Assembly: GCA_964435115.1 (NCBI GenBank)
Contig: CAYSYM010000023.1
Coordinates: 1 to 54,421 of the forward strand
Length of the DNA stretch: 54,421 nucleotides
From: CAYSYM01 sp964435115
Lineage (GTDB): Bacteria > Chloroflexota > UBA6077 > CF-72
Reading direction: 5' to 3'
The notes below the pieces were generated by a model. That model had not been told where the DNA came from, did not search any database, and was given only the letters and a program-made list of their open reading frames with translations. Made by a program: the position numbers and the translations under genes. Below are positions 23,045-31,277 of this stretch, in pieces. How positions within the stretch are numbered: the first letter of the stretch is position 1; each line of letters opens with the position of its first letter.

Positions 23045-23874
23045 GCGCCCTGGAGCTACGCGGGGTCTGGGCGCGCTATGCGGGTCGCGACCCTGGTCGC
23101 CCGGTACTGGCTGGCGTCGACCTCGCGCTCGGACGCGGCGAGTGCGTCGCTCTCATCGGGCCCAACGGGGCCGGCAAGAGCACCGTGCTGCGCATCGCCG
23201 GAGGCGCGCTCCGGCCGACCGCCGGGGCCGTCCTGCTCGACGGGGTGGACCTGCGCTCGCTCTCGCCGCGCCAGGTCGCGTTACGCGTGGCGACCGTACC
23301 GCAGGAGTCGCCCCTCCCGCCCGGCCTGAGCGCGCGCGAGCTGGTCATGCTCGGGCGCACGCCGCACGTCCGCCTGGTCGCCGGCCCGACCCGGCGCGAC
23401 CGCGCCTGCGTGGACTGGGCGCTCGAGGCGACCGCGGCCCGCGACCTGGCCGACTGCTGCGTGGACGAGCTGTCCGGGGGCGAACGCCAGCGGGTCCTGC
23501 TCGCGCGGGCGCTGGCGCAGGAGCCCCAGCTCCTCCTGCTGGACGAGCCCACCGCCAACCTGGACCTGCACCACCAGGTGGCGATTCTGGACCTCGTGCG
23601 CGGCCTGGCGCGTGCGCGCGGGCTGGCGATCCTCGCCGCCGTGCACGACCTGCAGCTGGCAGCCCTCTATGGCGACCGCGTGGTGCTCCTGCGCGGCGGC
23701 GCGGTCCTCGCCCAGGGCGCGCCAGAGGCGGTGCTCACTGCGCCCCGGCTGCGCGCCGCCTTCGAGCAGGATGTCGTGCTCTCCCCACACCCCACGCACG
23801 GAGTGCCACTAGTCGCGCTCGTGCCGAACGGCGAAGCCCGCCGGCTCCCCTCGGCGCAGCCCGCGCCCGGCTGA
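23041..23874 (+). CDS. btuD: cobalamin ABC transporter, ATPase
   Basis: A 277-residue ABC ATPase that powers B12 import with BtuC. Walker A is GPNGAGKST (near 40-48), the signature is ELSGGERQRVLLARAL, Walker B is LLLLDEPTANLD, and the switch histidine is in AAVHDLQLAALY. Its GTG overlaps the btuC stop (GTGA), indicating coupled translation. A C-terminal extension of about 25 residues follows. The last gene of the riboswitch operon. Confidence 0.92.
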   Translation: MSALELRGVWARYAGRDPGRPVLAGVDLALGRGECVALIGPNGAGKSTVLRIAGGALRPTAGAVLLDGVDLRSLSPRQVALRVATVPQESPLPPGLSARELVMLGRTPHVRLVAGPTRRDRACVDWALEATAARDLADCCVDELSGGERQRVLLARALAQEPQLLLLDEPTANLDLHHQVAILDLVRGLARARGLAILAAVHDLQLAALYGDRVVLLRGGAVLAQGAPEAVLTAPRLRAAFEQDVVLSPHPTHGVPLVALVPNGEARRLPSAQPAPG

Positions 23875-24026
23875 GCGCGTCGCGCCCGCTGGCCGGGGGC
23901 TCGAGACGGACGCGCGTTGCACGGCCCGTGTCGGGTGCTGGGCCACGCGGGTCGCCCTGCCGCACGGACCGGGGTGTGGGAGGCGCAGGGGCAGCGGAAG
24001 GAGCGGTCTGAGCGAGTGGCGCCGCG

Positions 24027-25448
24027 CTACAGGATCGAACCGAACTGGTCCGTCGTCGGCTCCGCTCAACAGAACCACGGCTCGGTGAGCCGGGGCACGC
24101 GCGCGGCGGTGTGGGGGCTCGCCGGCGGCCGCGCCTCGGTGGCTCGGCCGCGCAGCGCCGAGAGCGCCAGGCTCTTGATCCCGTAGAAGGTCTGCACGGC
24201 GTCCGCGCCGTGGCGGGCAGCATCCTCCACCAGGGCCGCGGCGCTGGCCTGCACGGCGTCGACGCGTGGGTCCGAATGCGCCCACGTATAGGTAAACCGC
24301 TCGTCGTCGAAGGGCCCCAGGAAGGGAGCGAGGGCGTCACCGTCGAGCAAGCTCGAACCGCGCGGCACGAGCAGCCGCACCGCGAGCTGCACGGGGTCGA
24401 CGTGCTGGATCAGGCGGCGCCGCCCGAGGAACTCCAGCAGCTCCACGTACCCCTCCAGGGAGCTCCACGGCGTGAACGGGAGGAAGGTGGGACGCAGGGT
24501 CAGGCCCGCGGCCGCTACCAGCTCGAGCGCTGTCTCCACGTCCGCCCGCGTGTGGCCCTTCTGCAGGTGGGCCAGCACCTGGTCGTCGATCGCCTCGACG
24601 GCAGACACGACGAACAGGCAGCCGGTCTCCCGCAGGGCGGGGAGGAGCGCGCGATGCTCCAGCAGGTGCTCGATCTTGATCGTCACGTCGTACGTCAGCC
24701 AGGGGAACGCGGCGTGCATGGCCTCGACGATGCGCAGGGAGTGCTTGACGCCGTTGAAGAAGTCGGGGTCGCCAAAGGTCACGTGTTGCGCACCCAGGCG
24801 GACGAGCTGGCGGACGTCCTCTAGCACGCCCTCCGCCTGGACGACGCGTAGCCGGCCGCCGTACACCGGCGGGATCGGGCAGTGGCGGCAGTGGTGGGCG
24901 CAGCCGCGGCTCGCCTCGACGTAGCCGACCAGATTCAGCCGCTGCCCGTCGTCCAGCCGGGAGTAGCGCTCCAGGGGTGGCAGGCCAGTGCGATCCGGCA
25001 GCGCGAACGTCTGCCGACCCAGGAAGGCGCTTGCCGGCCCTCCGAGCACCTGCACGCCCTCCAGCGCGTCGAGGGAGCCTCCGCCGTCCAACGCCGCGAG
25101 CAGGGTGGCCAGCCCGGGCTCGAACTCGCCGCCGACGACGCTGTCCGCGCAGGTGCCGAGCAGGCCGTCGGCGTTGAGTGACGCGTAGAGGCCGTAGAAG
25201 CTCAGGTGGGCCGCTGGATTGAGGGCCCGCACCCGCCGGGCCACACGCGCCCCGAGGCGCGTGGCGGTGTGCATGGGGACGGAGATACCGACCATGTCCG
25301 CCGCCCGGACCTGCTGCTCGTCGAGGTGCTGCACCGCCAGGTCGAGACACGTCACCTGATGCCCGGCCGCGCGCAGGTGGGCGGCCGGCCGTGCCAGCCC
25401 GAGGGGCTGGTGGCCGAGCTCGTAGGTGGAGAGGAGCAGGGCGTGCAT
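24027..25448 (-). CDS. B12-binding-type radical SAM selenoprotein, CUAEP tail
   Basis: A 473-residue protein if the in-frame TGA at 24068-24066 is read as selenocysteine. Residues 1-~145 form a cobalamin-binding-like Rossmann domain (GISVPMHTATRLG). The radical SAM cluster motif is CAHHCRHC (C183, C187, C190). The frame reaches TEPWFC, then TGA, then Ala-Glu-Pro and nine more residues before TAG at 24029-24027, so the tail reads Cys460-Sec461-Ala-Glu-Pro. This is the tail of the CUAEP/CCAEP radical SAM (seleno)protein family. A plain reader would stop at 24066. It lies convergent to btuFCD, matching a need for B12. Substrate unknown. ATG 25448 starts the domain. Confidence 0.85.
24036..24052 (-). 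promoter_or_regulatory. candidate bacterial SECIS hairpin
   Basis: Starting 13 nt after the TGA, CGGACC pairs with GGTTCG (one G-U) around loop AGTTC. The distance and a G-U step in the loop fit the bacterial type, which lies inside the coding region. The stem is short, so this is only a candidate. Confidence 0.35.
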
Positions 25449-25555
25449 CGTCCGCGAGGACCACCAGAGTCTACGGCGCGGCTGGAGAGGGCGCGCCGAA
25501 AGGGTGCCGACCCCAGGTGTCGCCGGCGCCCGCCGAGGGTCCCGCTGGTTGGGGC

Positions 25556-26602
25556 TCAACCGGCGATGCCCAGGGCGCGGAGCGCGACGATCGTGAACGC
25601 GGCGAGGAACGCGAGTGAGGCGATCACGGCGGCGCCCACGCGGGCGCCCACGGCGCGCACCGCTGCCAGCTCGACGCCGAAGCCGAGGCCGGCCATCGCC
25701 AGGATCGTCAGCAGCCGGCTCGCCTCACGCGCCGGCAGCGCCAGCGGGTCAGGCAGCAGGCCCAGGCTGCGCAGCGCCGCGAGCCCGAGGAACGCCAGCA
25801 CGAACCACGGCAGGTAGGTAGACAGCCCTCCCTTCGCGGCGCCGCCGCGGAACAGCAGGCCCATCACCACCACGACCGGACCGAGCAGCAGCACGCGTGT
25901 CAGCTTGACGAGGGTGGCCACCTCGCCGCTCAGCTGGCTCACGGGGAACGCCGCTGCCACCACCTGTGGCACGGCGTAGACGCTCATGCCCGCCAGGACC
26001 CCGTACTGGTAGTAATCGAGCGCCAGGGGCGTGATGAGCAGCGGCAGGCCGAGCACCAGGGCGACACCAAGCACAGCGGTCAGTCCGATGGCGCTGGCGA
26101 CGTCCCGCTTCTCGGCGCGGATCACCGGCGCGACCGCGGCGATGGCGGAGTTGCCACAGATCGAGTTCCCCACCGCGACGAGTACGGCGAGCCTGGTCGC
26201 CAGTCCGAGTGCACGGCCGATCAGGAAGCTGACGCCGATCGCGGCCGCCACGCCGCCGGCCACGAGCGCCAGCAGGGCTGGCCCAGCCCGGAGGATCTCG
26301 GCGAACGAAACGCCTGCCCCGAGCAGGGCGACGCCCACCTCGAGCACCTGTCTGGCGGCGAGCGCCGCGCCCGGAGCCAGGGCCTGGACCGTGGCTGGGC
26401 CCAGGACGTTACGCGCGGCCACGCCAAGCAGCAGCGCCAGTACCAGCGCCTCGATCAGTGGCTGGCCGAGGACCCGTTCCTCGGCCGCTGCGCCGGCGAG
26501 CGCTGCGGCGGCGAGCCCGGCCATGGCCAGCAGTCCCAGCAGCCATCGCGGAGGGCCAGCCAGCCTGTCACGCGTCGTGGCCTGTGCGCTCGTCACCGTC
26601 AT
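25556..26602 (-). CDS. YeiH-family (UPF0324) putative transporter
   Basis: A 348-residue protein with about ten membrane helices, of the YeiH putative sulfate-exporter family. GVALLGAGVSFAEIL, AVGNSICGNSAIAAVAPVI and GMSVYAVPQVVAAAFPVS are conserved segments; the GNSICGNSAI motif is the signature. A GGAGAGG site precedes the ATG. A 41-bp perfect palindrome lies just upstream and could be a control site. Function in sulfur transport is inferred from the family and has not been shown for this clade. Confidence 0.85.
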   Translation of the reverse strand: MTVTSAQATTRDRLAGPPRWLLGLLAMAGLAAAALAGAAAEERVLGQPLIEALVLALLLGVAARNVLGPATVQALAPGAALAARQVLEVGVALLGAGVSFAEILRAGPALLALVAGGVAAAIGVSFLIGRALGLATRLAVLVAVGNSICGNSAIAAVAPVIRAEKRDVASAIGLTAVLGVALVLGLPLLITPLALDYYQYGVLAGMSVYAVPQVVAAAFPVSQLSGEVATLVKLTRVLLLGPVVVVMGLLFRGGAAKGGLSTYLPWFVLAFLGLAALRSLGLLPDPLALPAREASRLLTILAMAGLGFGVELAAVRAVGARVGAAVIASLAFLAAFTIVALRALGIAG

Positions 26603-26625
26603 CGTCGTCGTCGCCTCTCCTGTGT

Positions 26626-26666
26626 GGCCCGATGCGGCGAGCGCGTCGCGCTCGCCGCATCGGGCC
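26626..26666. promoter_or_regulatory. 41-bp near-perfect palindrome upstream of the yeiH-type gene
   Basis: Two 20-bp arms, starting GGCCCGATGCGGCGAGCGCG, are perfect inverted repeats about a single T at 26646. It begins 24 bp before the start codon. In RNA it would form a strong hairpin ahead of the ribosome binding site; in DNA it is a possible operator. No T run follows. Confidence 0.8.
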
Positions 26667-26826
26667 TGCTCAGCCGGCGGGCCGTGCCGCCGCCGGGTCC
26701 TGGCACACGCCTCCCCCGGCCGAGCCCACGCCCAGCCGCCCCACCTCCCCGTTCCCCGGGTGGAGCGGCCTGCGAGCCGGGTCGGGGTAGTGTAGCTGCT
26801 GGGTGCGCGGGCGCCCGCGCGCTGGT

Positions 26827-28167
26827 TCAGCTGGTGGCTTCGGCCCGGACGCGACGGTGCCCGTGGCGGCGCTCGGAGTACCCGAGCAGCGACACCGTGA
26901 AGGCCGCGATCAGGCACAGCAGGCCAGTCAGCACGATCAGGCCGGTCGCGCCCCAGCGCTCCGCAAAGGGGCCGGCCACCGCCCCGCCCGCGAGCTGGCC
27001 CACGGACAGGAGCACCGAGTAGAGGCCCATCACCGCGCCCCGATCTTGGGCCTGCTCCTCGGCGATCTCCGCGAGGTACGCCAGCGCCGCGGGTGTGAAG
27101 CCGCTCTGGACGAAGACACCCACGCCGACCAGGAGGCCAAACCCGACGACGAAGCTGCGCGGAGCGTCCCCTCCACCACTGTTGAGGAGCCACAGCATGG
27201 CGCTCGTGAACGCCAGGCCGGCCACGCCCCACATGAGCGTGGCCTGGCGGCCGATCGCCGGCATGGCGAAGCCCCAGGCAATAGCGCCCACGGTGAAGAG
27301 CACCCCAAACAGGAGGAACACCGTGCCGATCTGGCCGGCGCGGTAGCCGCCCATGAGGAACTGCTCGGCGTTGGGCGTGCCGGCAGCGAGGAACGGCCCG
27401 ACGCTGAACCAGGCGCCGAGGACGGCGTTGGCGGCCAGCCAGGCCGGCGCGAAGCGCATGATGCGCCGGTTCAAGACGCGCCGTACCAGGCCGCTGTGCG
27501 GCGTGGTTGCGACCCGGTCGCAGCCATGGTCGCGCACGAAGGTGAACAGCAGGAGCGACACGGCGTACACCAGGGCGACGAGCGTGAACGCCCGCCCATC
27601 GAACCATTCGTAGAGCCGACCTCCCAGGGCGGCGCCCGACGCGAGCCCGACGACGGTCGCCGCTTCGTAGAAGCCCATGACGCGGCCACGGAGTCGCTCG
27701 GAGGCCGCGGTCTGGGCCGAGATGTAGCCGAGCGTGGACGGCGCCGAGCTCGCGGTGGAGAAGCCCTCCAGCACGCGCACGGCGATCAGCACCGGGATGA
27801 CCGACGTGATGCCCAGGAGCTGGATGGCTACCCCCCCGAAGACCGGCCCGAGAAGCATGAACAGCTTGCGCCCGTACCGGTCGGACAGGGCGCCGAAGAC
27901 GGGCGCCCCGACCAGCTCGGCGGCATAGAAGGTCACCGCGACCAGCGAGGCGAGGCTCGCGGTCACGTCCGCGTCCGTCCGGCTCTTGAGGCCGAGAAAG
28001 ACGGGGATGATGATGCCGGCGCCGTACGAGGCGGTCCGGAGCGCGAACGTCCCGGCGAGCGCGAACAGGAGGGATCGCACGACGCCGCTGCGATCCGGGT
28101 GCGCGTTCCCCTCTGGCGTGCTGGACGTAGGTGGCTGGGGTGACGGCGGATGCCGGGGTTCGATCAC
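26827..28167 (-). CDS. MFS transporter
   Basis: A 446-residue, 12-helix major facilitator. The loop 2-3 motif A is GALSDRYGRKLF, and a second related motif appears after helix 8 (MPAIGRQATLMWG). LEGFSTASSAPSTLGYI and GRVMGFYEAATVVGLASGAALGG in helices 4-5 fit drug:H+ antiporter type families, but substrate is unknown. A C-terminal basic tail (RRHGHRRVRAEATS) ends it. The GTG start is preceded by a Pro-rich segment. A TATGAT on the minus strand (28233-28228) could be its -10 box. Confidence 0.85.
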   Translation of the reverse strand: MIEPRHPPSPQPPTSSTPEGNAHPDRSGVVRSLLFALAGTFALRTASYGAGIIIPVFLGLKSRTDADVTASLASLVAVTFYAAELVGAPVFGALSDRYGRKLFMLLGPVFGGVAIQLLGITSVIPVLIAVRVLEGFSTASSAPSTLGYISAQTAASERLRGRVMGFYEAATVVGLASGAALGGRLYEWFDGRAFTLVALVYAVSLLLFTFVRDHGCDRVATTPHSGLVRRVLNRRIMRFAPAWLAANAVLGAWFSVGPFLAAGTPNAEQFLMGGYRAGQIGTVFLLFGVLFTVGAIAWGFAMPAIGRQATLMWGVAGLAFTSAMLWLLNSGGGDAPRSFVVGFGLLVGVGVFVQSGFTPAALAYLAEIAEEQAQDRGAVMGLYSVLLSVGQLAGGAVAGPFAERWGATGLIVLTGLLCLIAAFTVSLLGYSERRHGHRRVRAEATS

Positions 28168-28317
28168 CGGAGACTGGGCAGAGGCGGGAGTGCGCGGATG
28201 CTAGTGAAGAGGTCGCGCCCTGCGCAAATCATAGGGCAGGCATGCCCGCACGTGCGGCGGGCAGGAGGCACCGCCGGAAGCGAACGCGGGCCCGGCTTGG
28301 GAGACCCTGAAACGGGG

Positions 28318-29013
28318 TTACAGCCGAGGCAGTTCCAGTTCGTCCACGACGTCCCGCACGCCCGGCACGCGCAGTGCCACCGCCTCGGCGTTGTCCGCGT
28401 CTTCCACGTCCGGCACCCAGCCGCGGAGGTGCGCCACGCCGCGGCGCACGAACACGTCGATCGGGAGGTTGGTCGTGGCAGCGTCCTCGCGCAGCTCGCG
28501 CCCGATCGCCTCAGCCAGCGCCTCGTCGCCCGGAAGCGCGTCTTCTGCGGAGGCATCCACCGCCACCTCGGCCAGGGCGTCCGAGCTGAACCCGCCGAGC
28601 ACCTCGGCCTGGCCGTGCGCTCCGATCGCCACCACCGGGTCCACTGGGGCGAAGACCGCGTCGCCGCGCTCCATGATCTCAGCGTCGTTCAGCTCAGGGG
28701 GCAGGGTGGAGAAGTCGGCCTCCACCTCGGCGGCCAACGTCTCGATGCGTGGGCTGCCGGTCGGCTCCGCGACTGGCTCGAGCGCGCGCGGCATGCGCGG
28801 CGGCGTCGGCAAGGTAGCGTCGACGGCCAGGTCGTTCTGGATGTACGCGTCCGGAGCGATGCCCGCCGCCAGGTCTTCGACGGCCCTGCGCGTCTCGTCG
28901 GAGTTGACCACGCCGCTGAGCCGCAGGGCCCCGTCCCACTCCGCCACCGTGACCTGGAGCCCCGCCTCAGCGAGATGCCGCTGGAGGCGGTCCGTGCCTG
29001 CTATGTGCTGCAT
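28318..29013 (-). CDS. BON-domain protein
   Basis: A 231-residue protein with two BON domains: residues about 5-62 (QVTVAEWDGALRLSGVVNSDE...) and about 165-230 (DVFVRRGVAHLRGWVPDVED...VPGVRDVVDELEL). They are joined by an acidic, Pro-rich linker. BON domains bind membranes or surface polymers; no signal sequence or helix is visible, so it would be cytoplasmic. GGAGGG lies about 10 nt before the ATG. It is divergent to the LOG gene across a 387-bp repeat-rich spacer. Confidence 0.8.
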   Translation of the reverse strand: MQHIAGTDRLQRHLAEAGLQVTVAEWDGALRLSGVVNSDETRRAVEDLAAGIAPDAYIQNDLAVDATLPTPPRMPRALEPVAEPTGSPRIETLAAEVEADFSTLPPELNDAEIMERGDAVFAPVDPVVAIGAHGQAEVLGGFSSDALAEVAVDASAEDALPGDEALAEAIGRELREDAATTNLPIDVFVRRGVAHLRGWVPDVEDADNAEAVALRVPGVRDVVDELELPRL

Positions 29014-29059
29014 GGTTGCGCCCTCCGTCCCGCGTGCCTACCCGCAAGATGCGAACCCC

Positions 29060-29119
29060 GGCTCAGCACGGGGCCGCCATTGCACGGACTCGGGTCGAAC
29101 GTGGCCCCCGTGCTGAGCC
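29060..29119. repeat. inverted repeat pair A in divergent spacer
   Basis: GGCTCAGCACGGGGCC at 29060-29075 and its inverted partner at 29103-29119 differ by one inserted G and enclose 27 nt. It lies 47 bp from the BON start codon. The same half-site recurs as pair B at 29272-29362. Confidence 0.75.
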
Positions 29120-29271
29120 ATGAAGAAAGCGAAGCGCGCCGCGCGTAGGGCTCGCCTCGTCCGGGCGCGACGTGTTGGACTGTCAGCAGGGTAGCGCCGC
29201 CGTGTGAACTGGCGGGTAGCCCCGGGTAACCCCGGGGTAAACAACGCGCGCACCCCGAGGGCTGATTCATG

Positions 29272-29359
29272 TCAGCACGTGGGCGCCGGACTCAGGTACC
29301 GGGTCAGGAGTCCCTGGTCTCAGCCCCGAGACCCATCCACAGGCAGGCCCACGTGCTGA
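29272..29359. repeat. inverted repeat pair B with two inner hairpins
   Basis: TCAGCACGTGGGC at 29272-29284 pairs with 29347-29359 over 13 bp. Between them GGACTC (29288) pairs with GAGTCC (29308), and GGTCTC (29316) with GAGACC (29328), so the whole could fold as a three-way junction. It ends 41 bp before the LOG start codon. The arms share CTCAGCACG with pair A. Confidence 0.75.
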
Positions 29360-29400
29360 GCCGCCTGGCAAAGCACGCACGAAGCGCTTAGAACAAAGGC

Positions 29401-30237
29401 ATGCCGGATGACCCGCCCCGCGACGACGCTGCCTCCGAGCCCCTCCAAACACACCCGTCGGTCAGCCGCGCCGGGCGGGTCGGCCAGCCGCAGGAGGACG
29501 AGCAGCTTCTCAAGAGCCCGCCGCGCCAGCCGGAGTGGGCGCACGAGGACCCGTGGCGCGTGCTGCGCATCGTGAGCGAGATCGTCAACGGGTTCGACGC
29601 GCTGGCCGGCATCACGCCGGCGGTCACGTTCTTCGGCTCCGCGCGCGTGGGGCCCGAGGACCCGATGTATGCGGCGGCCGAGGCGGCCGCCCGGTTGCTG
29701 GCGCGGGAGGGGTTCGCGATCATCACCGGCGGCGGGGGCGGGATCATGGCCGCGGCCAACAAGGGGGCCAAGGAAGCCGGGGGCATCTCGGTCGGCTGCA
29801 ACATCGAGCTGCCATGGGAACAGGGGCTCAATCAGTGGGTCGACGTGGCCGTCAACTTCCGCTACTTCTTCGCCCGCAAGCTGATGCTAGTCAAGTATTC
29901 GGAAGGGTTCGTCATCTTCCCCGGTGGGTTTGGGACCCTCGACGAGCTCTCGGAAGCGCTCACGCTCATCCAGACGGGAAAGGTGCGTAACTTCCCCGTC
30001 GTGCTCGTCGGGCGCGCCTACTGGCAGGGGCTGCTCGACTGGTTCAAGGACAGGGTCCTGCGTGAGGGAAAGATCAACCCGGAGGATCTCGAGCTGCTAG
30101 TGGTGACGGATGCACCCGCAGACGTGGCGCACGTGATTGCGGAGTGCTACCGCAATAACTGCACTGACGGCGTGGTCGAGCGCTCCGTCGCCCGGACCGA
30201 TCCAGACGGGCGGGCAGGTCGCCGGCCGGGTGGCTGA
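29401..30237 (+). CDS. LOG-family nucleotide 5'-monophosphate nucleosidase
   Basis: A 278-residue Rossmann-fold protein of the TIGR00730 / LOG family, phosphoribohydrolases that cleave nucleoside monophosphates (cytokinin precursors in plants, AMP or pyrimidine nucleotides in bacteria). TFFGSARV lies at 76-83, ITGGGGGIMAAANKGA at 108-123 and the signature PGGFGTLDELSE at 174-185. A ~45-residue disordered N-terminal tail precedes it and the C terminus is basic. No ribosome binding site is visible; TAGAAC 6 nt before the ATG could be a -10 box of a leaderless mRNA. Confidence 0.87.
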   Translation: MPDDPPRDDAASEPLQTHPSVSRAGRVGQPQEDEQLLKSPPRQPEWAHEDPWRVLRIVSEIVNGFDALAGITPAVTFFGSARVGPEDPMYAAAEAAARLLAREGFAIITGGGGGIMAAANKGAKEAGGISVGCNIELPWEQGLNQWVDVAVNFRYFFARKLMLVKYSEGFVIFPGGFGTLDELSEALTLIQTGKVRNFPVVLVGRAYWQGLLDWFKDRVLREGKINPEDLELLVVTDAPADVAHVIAECYRNNCTDGVVERSVARTDPDGRAGRRPGG

Positions 30238-30382
30238 GCTCCGCCGCCCACGGGGCCGGCCGGCACGCGCTCTGCCCCCGGACGCAGGCGGCCGGCCCGT
30301 GGCGCTGGCCGGCGCGGAGCCGCGAGAGCCGCGAGCCCGCGGGAGGCGCCGCCGCGAACAGGCGGGTGGGAACGGTGACGCC

Positions 30383-31153
30383 ATGATGCGGCAGAGGGGC
30401 GACCAGGCCGAGCCAACGCTGGCAAGTCACACGCGAGCCGGGTGGGCGAGTTGGGTAGAACGGCTGGTCCACGCGGGCCAGCAGCAGCTCGCCGCCTTCG
30501 GGGCCGCACTCGTGGTTGGCTTCCTGAGCGGTGCGGCCGCTATCTACGCGTTCGCCGCGCTGGCGGAAGACGTCCTGCAGCAGCAGACGCAGCAGCTGGA
30601 CCTGGGCGTGCTCGCCTGGCTGCGCCAGTTCAGCTCGCCGCGCCTCGACACCCTGGCCCGCGTGGTGTCGCTGTTCGGCTCCGAGCTCGTGGCGCTCTTC
30701 CTGGTGGTCCTGCTCGTCGCGTTCACTCGGCAGCGGCGCTGGGGGGCGGCCGTGGCGCTGTTGCTCGTGGCCGGCGGGGCACAGCTCTTGAACGCCGTCT
30801 TGAAGGAGCTGTTCCAACGCACGCGCCCGGTTCCCGTCTCCACGTTGATCCCGGCCCAGGGGTTCTCGTTCCCCTCCGGGCACGCCATGGTGGCGGCAGC
30901 CTTCTACCTGTTCCTGGCCTACCTCACGTGGCGGCTGGTGCGCGGCTGGTGGCGGGTGGGTGTGACGTGCGGCCTGCTGGCCCTGATCCTTCTCGTCGGC
31001 CTCGCGCGGCTCTACCTTGGCGTGCATTACGCGAGCGACGTGGTGGCGGGGTACGTCGCCGGCTTCGTCTGGACTGACGCCGTCATCCTCGGCGGGCGGC
31101 TGCTGGCGGTACGGCGGAGGCCGGTGCGGGTTGTCGCCGGCCGCGCCGGGTGA
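30383..31153 (+). CDS. PAP2 phosphatase, undecaprenyl-diphosphatase-like
   Basis: A 256-residue integral membrane phosphatase with about six helices. The three PAP2 motifs are intact: KELFQRTRP at 141-149, FPSGH at 163-167, and RLYLGVHYASD at 209-219. It probably dephosphorylates a lipid pyrophosphate outside the membrane. The ATG at 30383 was chosen over the much longer upstream frame, which overlaps the LOG gene; 30386 is equally possible. It probably follows the LOG gene in one transcript. Confidence 0.85.
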   Translation: MMRQRGDQAEPTLASHTRAGWASWVERLVHAGQQQLAAFGAALVVGFLSGAAAIYAFAALAEDVLQQQTQQLDLGVLAWLRQFSSPRLDTLARVVSLFGSELVALFLVVLLVAFTRQRRWGAAVALLLVAGGAQLLNAVLKELFQRTRPVPVSTLIPAQGFSFPSGHAMVAAAFYLFLAYLTWRLVRGWWRVGVTCGLLALILLVGLARLYLGVHYASDVVAGYVAGFVWTDAVILGGRLLAVRRRPVRVVAGRAG

Positions 31154-31265
31154 GGACCGGCCCGGACCCGCGCCGCGTCCGGGCGGCTGGCGCGCGGCCG
31201 GCGGAGGGTGGGCATGACGGGTCCCAGGTCCGCGCCCTCCGCGGAGCTGGCCAGAGAGCAGCGGG

Positions 31266-31271
31266 TATCCT
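31266..31271 (+). promoter_or_regulatory. -10 box of a likely leaderless gpmI transcript
   Basis: TATCCT ends 6 nt before the GTG start of gpmI, and no ribosome binding site fits between them. The layout matches that before miaB. A -35 hexamer is not clear. Confidence 0.45.
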
Positions 31272-31277
31272 GCCAGG

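Noticed and set aside
24066..25448. Radical SAM gene ending normally at the TGA
   Set aside because: The codons after the TGA give the family tail Ala-Glu-Pro directly after Cys-TGA, too specific to be chance, so read-through as Sec is preferred.
31154..31277. Long leader or hidden gene before gpmI
   Set aside because: The 124-bp gap holds no ribosome binding site or coding-like frame; a -10 box 6 nt before the GTG explains it better.
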